Positions 59,142-64,000 of a stretch of DNA of 64,000 nt are shown here, one piece after another. The stretch is taken from assembly GCA_012931725.1 (NCBI GenBank), contig CM022949.1, positions 2,237,439 to 2,301,438 of the forward strand. The letters are read 5' to 3'. Position 1 is the first letter of the stretch. Every line of letters begins with the position of its first letter. The notes beneath the pieces are model-generated. The model was not told the origin of the DNA, searched no databases, and saw nothing but the letters and a program-made list of their open reading frames with translations. The DNA comes from Litsea cubeba (taxonomy: Eukaryota; Streptophyta; Magnoliopsida; Laurales; Lauraceae). The position numbers and the translations under genes were made by a program.

Positions 59142-59833
59142 CCCCCTCCTTTGGCTGGAACCTTGTCCTCAAGCTTATTAACGGACCTGTCTTTCACTTC
59201 CTGAGTGTTTTCCCATGTACCATTATCTACTGGAAGTCGTTTCCACTTGATTAGGCTTTCTTCGACAAATTTGGACCCTTTTTTGACCCAATGGGTGTCC
59301 AATATTGCCTTTGGTTCCATAATCAAATCACCATCATCAGCCATGGGAGGTAACTCAGCACTAGCAGCAATTGTTTCACCCAACTTCTTCTTTAGATGGG
59401 ACACATGAAAGACCGGGTGAATGCGAGAACCTTGTGGAAGCTTGAGCTTGTAGGCCACCTTTCCAATTTTATCTTCAATCTGATATGGCCCATAGAACCT
59501 GCTTGCAAGCTTTTGATAGGCTATTTCAAACACAGATTGCTGGCGGTAAGGATGAAGCTTCAAAAACACAAAGTCCCCCACTTGGTATTCAATGTCCCGG
59601 CATTTGGAATCTGCTTGCTGTTTCATTCGATTGTTAGCTACATGTAAATTTTCTTTAAGCTGTCGTAGCAAGGCATCTCGAGAAGCTAAGCTTTGGTCGA
59701 CTTCATTTACTAGACAATAACCTTCATGGTAATGTGGAATTATTGGTGGGGGCCTTCGATCAAGAGCATGGAAGGGAGTCGTTCCTGAAGATGCATGAAA
59801 GGCAGTATTGCACCAAAACTCAGCCTATGGATG
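58958..59833 (-). pseudogene. Reina-like integrase C-terminus and chromodomain
   Basis: An open frame of 237 codons covers 59671-58958, preceded by the integrase core end (FHASSGTTPFHAL) up to the GAAAG break at 59833. Motifs: YQVGDFVFLKLHPYRQQS, RFYGPYQIEDKIG, HPVFHVSHLKK (integrase GPY/F-type module), then VEESLIKWKRLPVDNGTWEN, a chromodomain thought to direct integration to heterochromatin. The last part of the frame runs into the LTR. One stop (TAG) follows FHP just after the break. Confidence 0.9.
59142..59154 (-). other. Polypurine tract of the Reina-like element
   Basis: The minus strand reads CCAAAGGAGGGGG directly before the LTR start. Confidence 0.75.
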
Positions 59834-59838
59834 GAAAG

Positions 59839-60105
59839 TGATGATGCCTAAATTAGTTTCGGACAACACCGGTCGAGTAATGGATAATAAATGCAATAAT
59901 TAATGAAAAAAGCAATTATAGTGGTTCGGTCAGTGTGACCTACGTCCACTTCAGAAAGGTGGTTTGGTATTGAGTATCTCAAAGGATTACAATGTAGGAG
60001 GGAAAATACAGATACGTGTAGAAGGTAGAAATTTTATCCTTTTCCCAAGTGACGGTGGGGTCTTCTATTTATAACCTTCCCCTAACAGATGGGGAGGACT
60101 TTCCG
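59839..60105 (-). repeat. 3' LTR of the Tat-like element, matching part only
   Basis: 267 bp nearly identical to 62328-62595, one fewer A at one place. After GGACTTTCCGC the sequence turns into a GC-rich GGCGTGG/GGCGTCGC stretch (60120-60260) absent from the other LTR. Confidence 0.75.
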
Positions 60106-60127
60106 CTAACGTTCAGTACGGTCGCTT

Positions 60128-60964
60128 ATGTGGGCGAGGCCACTGGCGTGGAGGCAGCAGCGCGATGCTCGGCGGCGGGCGTCGCCCAGTCGTGGCCGCA
60201 GGCGAGGCCGCGGGCGTGGGGGCCCATGCTGTGGGCGTCGCAGCCCCGGTGTTGTGTTTTTGCCCGAGGTTACGCAGATTAATGTTTTGGGCACCGAGGG
60301 GTTTATAAACATATTTTTGGAAGGTCTGGCTCAGGTAAAGGTTTATTGTTCCCCTTTTCTCCAGACTTTCACTTATATATATCTGCACTGTCTCATTTCC
60401 TTTGTCCCTTATTTTTCAGGCTTCCACTGCATCCGTCTGTTTGTTGTCAAGGGCCCGATCGAGACTATGCAAAAGGAGCTCTTTGCTGCTCAAGGAAGGA
60501 TTACTGCTCTTGAAGCTGCTAGAAGGGCTTCTGAGGCTGATCTTACGGTGGCCCGCGAGAGGACGACCAGGCTTGAGACTGAGCTCTCAGCCGCCCACGA
60601 GAGGGCGGCCAAGGCAGAGGCTGAGCTTGTGAAGGTCCGCGAGAGAGCTTCGCTCATTGAGGCTGAGCTTGTGAAGGCCCGCGAGAGGGCTTCGCTCAGT
60701 GAGGCTGAGCTTGTGAAGGCCCGCGAGAGGGCTTCACTCAGTGAGGCTGAGCTTGCACAGACCCGTGAGAGGGTGAGGCTCAGAGAGACTGTTGTGGAGT
60801 CAGAGATGAGGTCGGCACATGAGAGAGCTTCTCAAGCTGAGGAGAGGGCTGCCCTAGCTGAGAGGGACTTAGCGAATGGTCTCGCTGATGCCTTTATTAC
60901 GGCGGGGTCATCTTGTATCTGGAGCAAAATGTGCCCAACAGCGGCATTGAGTGGAATGAATATT
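60128..60964 (+). pseudogene. Antisense ORF of the Tat-like element, coiled-coil protein remnant
   Basis: A plus-strand open frame opposite to gag. From about 60466 it encodes a long heptad-type coiled coil (ELFAAQGRITALEAARRAS onward), rich in Ala, Glu and Arg. This includes three tandem 14-residue units of the form VKARERASLSEAEL (42-bp units at 60629, 60671 and 60713). An intron-like segment (CAG-GTAAAG at 60334, TTTTTCAG before 60420) precedes it. Known: Tat elements carry extra antisense ORFs of unclear function. The N-terminal domain is not recognisable here, and the frame shifts near 60905. After 60965 the open frame merely reads gag backwards. Confidence 0.6.
60629..60754 (+). repeat. 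42-bp in-frame tandem repeat
   Basis: Three units of 42 bp (GTGAAGGCCCGCGAGAGGGC start). Two are nearly identical, so expansion is recent relative to the rest of the ORF. Each unit adds two heptads to the coiled coil. Confidence 0.9.
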
Positions 60965-60966
60965 TG

Positions 60967-62273
60967 TCAGTCTTTCTGCGGAGCAGGACCGAGTCGGTCT
61001 CTGACAGAGATTACCCTCTCTGTCTTGCTTCGCTTGTTACTTGTGTCCTTCTTTTCATTTCTGTCTCGTTCCTTCCCCTTATCCTCTGTTCTGGAGGATT
61101 CCCCTCGCTTGGCCCTTGTGATATCCTTAGCATTCATGTACTTCTGGGCTTTTGTCAGTAACTCCGGCATGCTCTTTGGTGGGCGCTTCATTACTGAGAA
61201 GAGGAAGCTCGATGAGCGGAGGCCTCCTAAGAAGGCTGTCATGGACACTTTGTCGTCAGGTTCTTCGACCTGAAGTACCTCCTCGTTAAAACGAGTGAGG
61301 TAGCTCCTGAGGCTCTCGTTCTTGTCCTGCTTTATGCTGAGCAGGTGTGTGGCAAGCTTCTGGTGGCGGCGTCCTCCAATGAAGTATGACACGAAGGACT
61401 TGCTCAATTTCCCCAGAGGTGGGGATAGAGGCTGGGGGGAGATTGGCAAACTACTGCGGAGCAGAACCCTTCAGTGTGGTTGGGAATGCCCTGCACATAA
61501 TCTCGTCAGGGATATTATGCAGCTGCATTATAATTTTGTAAGTCTCTAGGTGGTCCAATGGATCCTTCGTTTCGTCAAAGGTCTCCATGGACGTCATTTT
61601 GAATTTCTGAGGGAGTGGGTAGTTCACTATGTGGGGCTTGAACGATGTGTCCGTTCGCCTGACTAGGTAATCCACTGTCTCTGGTGCTTGCACCCTCATG
61701 ACGTTGAAGACATCACCTAGCTGATTTTGCATTTCCCTGATCTTCTCCTCCCAGTGATTGGGGGCTTCCCTGAACAGATCATGGAAATAACTCCCGTCCT
61801 CCATGCTCTGGTTTTCACTCTCCCCTTCTTGGAAATGAGGATCCTCTCCATTAGAAGAAGAATGAGGAGGTGGAAGTCCTCCATGATTCGCTCCCCCGGG
61901 AGGTAGGGGTCCTCCAAGCTGGGCTCCACCGGGAACTCCATGAGGGGCGCCTTGGGGAACTCCCTGGGCGTCGGCCAGAGGATGGGCGCCCTCCCTGGGC
62001 GCCGCCTTGTGGATGGGCGCCCAGATGGGGAGCTTCCTGGCGTGGAGCTCTTGGAAGTCCCTAGCGCCATGCTCCTTGTGGTACTCCTCCAAATTGTACT
62101 CCTCCTTGCCTTGCCAGCATGAGTTGTATGATTTGCTGGTTTTGGGTCATCAATTGTTGCATGGTCTCCAACGTTTGTTGAAGAGTAGGAGTAGGAGCAT
62201 TTGAGGCAGGATTAGTTTGTGAAGGATCATCCTCGCCCTCTGCTCGTCTTGTCGATCTAGTGGTGATCACCAT
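60967..62273 (-). pseudogene. Tat-like gag, broken
   Basis: Starts MVITTRSTRRAEGEDD at 62273. It is frameshifted near 62100, continues in another frame through a Pro/Gly-rich region and TDTSFKPHIVNYPLPQKFKM and DPLDHLETYKIIMQLHN (retrotransposon gag domain, capsid-like). A stop at 61451 (after LKGSAPQ) follows, then another frame change to FIGGRRHQKLATHLLSIKQ, SLRSYLTRFNEEV and a basic Lys/Arg/Glu tail. No zinc knuckle was seen, because the element changes to the antisense ORF region around 60965. The Pro/Gly-rich part is encoded by GGGCGCC-type repeats at about 61960-62030. Confidence 0.85.
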
Positions 62274-62306
62274 AATTTTGAAAAAAGGATGAGAACTTTT
62301 GTTCAG

Positions 62307-62326
62307 TTCCCACAGACGGCGCCAAA
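62307..62326 (-). other. Primer binding site of the Tat-like element
   Basis: The minus strand reads TTTGGCGCCGTCTGTGGGAA just inside the 5' LTR, the wording usual in Tat-lineage elements. Confidence 0.75.
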
Positions 62327-62327
62327 C

Positions 62328-62823
62328 TGATGATGCCTAAATTAGTTTCGGACAACACCGGTCGAGTAATGGATAATAAATGCAATAATTAATGAGAAAA
62401 AGCAATTATAGTGGTTCGGTCAGTGTGACCTACGTCCACTTCAGAAAGGTGGTTTGGTATTGAGTATCTCAAAGGATTACAATGTAGGAGGGAAAATACA
62501 GATACGTGTAGAAGGTAGAAATTTTATCCTTTTCCCAAGTGACGGTGGGGTCTTCTATTTATAACCTTCCCCTAACAGATGGGGAGGACTTTCCGCCAAT
62601 GTTCACAAGGAGCCTTCGAACTGCCCCCGATAGACGAGGCGGTTAAGATTCTCAGCTGGACTCGGAGAGAGCAGGTTGAGAGTGACTTTTTCCGCAGCGA
62701 CGTGTTAGCCTTGACGTGGCCAAACTATGTGGATTTGGACCCGAACCCGAACGGACCAATCGGACCTCCACAGATTTGGGCCCTGGCTCATTTCTGATTG
62801 GGTCACTTGAACCTGACTCATCA
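62328..62823 (-). repeat. 5' LTR of the Tat-like element
   Basis: 496 bp. Shares GTTTCGGACAACACCGGTCG and GTGGTTCGGTCAGTGTGACC with the other LTR for about 268 bases up to GGACTTTCCGC, then goes its own way (CCAATGTTCACAAGGAGCC). Confidence 0.8.
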
Positions 62824-62828
62824 GAAAG

Positions 62829-63085
62829 AATGCCACTTACGGGGCTGTTGGTAAGCAAAGCACCGAAGGTATTGTTCAATACAACAGTTGACCACTTCCG
62901 TCTGTCCATTTGTGTGCGGATGGTAGGCGGAGCTCATCTTCAACTGTGTGCCCGGCATTTTGAAGAACTCTCGGCAAAAACGATTGATGAACACCGGGTC
63001 TCAATCACTTATGATGGACCGAGGCATGCCATGAAGCTTCACCACTCCTTCAATGAGTTTTTCAGCCACTAATTTTGCTGTATAT
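62829..63085 (-). pseudogene. Reina-like integrase core, upstream part
   Basis: Minus-strand wording: YTAKLVAEKLIEGVVKLHGM, then PRSIISD followed by a stop where DRD is expected (TGA in place of an arginine codon), then FCREFFKMPGTQLKMSSAYH, PHTNGQTEVVNCC and EQYLRCF. The frame joins that at 59833 once the Tat-like insertion and one GAAAG are set aside. Confidence 0.85.
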
Positions 63086-63414
63086 TGATGAGTGTTAAAT
63101 ATTGCATATTTTACCCCTCATTAGTCCGAATTTTATTAGCATCTCATATGCATATCATTTGCTTTACACAGATTTTATCATTCTATCACATTAACGGATT
63201 ATCGGATCATCATGTATAAATTCGATTATTTATATCGCAATTTTATGTAATTTCTCTTGTGTAGGTGGCGACTACCCCAACCTTTCGGCTAATGTCCTGA
63301 GGCATCAAGAAGAGATTTCAATAAAGAAGTTACATGAAGAAATCTTCGGAATAGTTGAAGAATTCCAAAATAAGAGGAGAAGGCTTTATGGATAAAAGAA
63401 GTAATTTTCTAACA

Positions 63415-63500
63415 CAAAGGATTTGTTGGTGTATTGGTTAGAGGTTGGGTTGCTATGAAATAGGTTATGGGTTCAAATTTCAATAATTACATATATTTTT
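63415..63500 (+). mobile_element. Short tRNA-derived SINE or tRNA-like insert inside the LTR
   Basis: An A-box-like TGGTGTATTGGTTAGAGG and a B-box-like GGGTTCAAATTTC (63469-63481) at tRNA-like spacing are followed by a T-rich run (63492-63501). It is very short, so either a truncated SINE or a decayed tRNA pseudogene. Confidence 0.45.
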
Positions 63501-63593
63501 TTTTACATAAAAGATATTTCATCCAACTCTAAAATCAAAAGCCTCCAAAATGAAAGACTACAAAAAGCACATATGTTTTTGGAAGGAAAGTTT

Positions 63594-63719
63594 GTTGCAA
63601 CCAATCAAATTGAAGCAATCCATGTGAAAGCAAATGAGCCAATCAAAAGCCTTCAAGTTGCAACCAATCAAATGGAAGCAATCCTTATGAATACAAATGA
63701 GCCAATCAAATGTCTTCAA
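63594..63719 (+). promoter_or_regulatory. 63-bp tandem duplication with four CCAAT boxes upstream of a TATA box
   Basis: Two 63-bp units (63594-63656 and 63657-63719) each carry CCAATCA twice, ending 7 bp before TATAAAT (63726-63732). Duplicated upstream elements are known as enhancers in plant LTR U3 regions. The promoter role is inferred from position and motifs. Confidence 0.65.
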
Positions 63720-64000
63720 AGTTTCTATAAATTGGCATGTTTTTGTAGAGAAAGGGGAGATCTTTTGGCAAGTTAGTCATTTAGCAATTTTATTTTAGCT
63801 TCTCTATACTTTTAGATTGTAGTTAGGAGCTTCTTTGTAACTAATCTAGAGATAGAGTGTGTAAGAAGATCATTAATGAAGATTTGGAGCTCTTTCTTGA
63901 TGTTTAGTGGCTAAAGCTCTTGGATTAGGCTCTCCTTTTGAAGCTAAGTAATGTGATTAGTTCAATTACATGCATGTTTTAGTTTAAATTCCCTACTTGT

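Larger units (their letters stand above)
59839..62823 (-). mobile_element. Tat-like Ty3/gypsy element lacking pol, with antisense ORF
   Basis: 2985 bp, begins TGATGATGCC, ends ACTCATCA, flanked by identical GAAAG (59834-59838 and 62824-62828). On the minus strand: 5' LTR 62823-62328, primer site, decayed gag (about 62273-60967), then nothing of pol, then an ORF on the opposite strand, then a second LTR whose first ~267 bases match and the rest does not. Gag plus an extra antisense ORF near the 3' LTR is known in the Tat lineage. It cannot move on its own. Confidence 0.8.
58652..63085 (-). mobile_element. Reina-like chromovirus (Ty3/gypsy), 3' portion, inserted in copia
   Basis: Its 3' LTR (58652-59141) abuts copia sequence at 58651. 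Minus-strand integrase and chromodomain lie at 63085-62829 and 59833-58958, split by the Tat-like element with a GAAAG duplication. The upstream part is cut by the LTR element from 63086 and lies outside the window, so the partner target duplication of this element cannot be checked. The HTNGQTEVVN and EQYLRCF wording and the short LTR suggest the Reina lineage. Confidence 0.8.
63086..64000 (+). mobile_element. Start of another LTR retrotransposon, cut by the window end
   Basis: Begins TGATGAGTGTTAAATATTGC at the point where the Reina-like integrase is interrupted, after TATAT. This opening is common to a group of plant LTRs. A TATAAAT at 63726-63732 and a leader-like segment follow. The LTR end, internal part and target duplication lie outside the window. 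Confidence 0.6.

Noticed and set aside
60965..61273. Continuation of the plus-strand antisense frame
   Set aside because: After about 60965 it only reads the minus-strand gag backwards, so it was cut off there.
61870..62204. Several plus-strand frames of 60-65 codons
   Set aside because: Mirrors of the Pro/Gly-rich part of gag.

Overview
The window is nuclear DNA of a flowering plant. The signs are one spliced plant-specific signalling gene, CG-rich chromovirus retrotransposons, several tRNA-derived SINEs, MITEs, a fragment of plastid DNA and long AT-rich intergenic stretches. The species cannot be fixed from the sequence alone. No prokaryotic features (operons, CRISPR, Shine-Dalgarno sites) are present.

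Layout. (1) 1-7.1 kb: the only convincing intact gene, a SMAX1/SMXL2-type repressor on the minus strand (1491-5248, three exons, 1049 codons). Its upstream region holds a double telo-box, upstream AUGs and a long GA/CT tract. (2) 7.1-38 kb: a gene desert of about 30 kb with degraded small elements: two hAT-like MITEs (one with 8-bp target-site duplications), at least seven SINE copies or fragments, three copies of a ~350-bp non-autonomous repeat, a LINE tail, a solo LTR and simple repeats. (3) 38-40 kb: possible unrecognised exon relics, a diverged plastid atpA fragment (NUPT), and LTR-like repeats carrying a 90-bp LINE tail with a 21-bp target duplication. (4) 40-64 kb: a nest of LTR retrotransposons.

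The nest reads layer by layer from junctions. The oldest layer is a Ty1/copia element on the minus strand. It is split by a 16.5-kb insertion (41131-57671, flanked by ATTGG), and removing that insertion brings the two copia halves back into one frame. The insertion carries GC-rich GGGCGCC minisatellite clusters spaced by AT-rich DNA, and is itself interrupted by a 10.5-kb Tekay/Del-like chromovirus (45239-55775, flanked by CCTAG) with ~3.5-kb LTRs, no gag, and a pol frame with five stops but no frameshift. The copia element is also interrupted from 58652 by a Reina-like chromovirus. Inside its integrase sits a 3-kb Tat-like element (59839-62823, flanked by GAAAG) that has gag, lacks pol, and carries an antisense coiled-coil ORF. 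A further LTR element starts at 63086 and runs off the window.

I did not find a new functional system. The points most worth following are the layered insertion history, the minisatellites carried within retrotransposons, the mismatched LTRs of the Tat-like element despite perfect target duplications, the duplicated CCAAT promoter module at 63.6 kb, and the upstream AUGs of the SMAX1-like gene.
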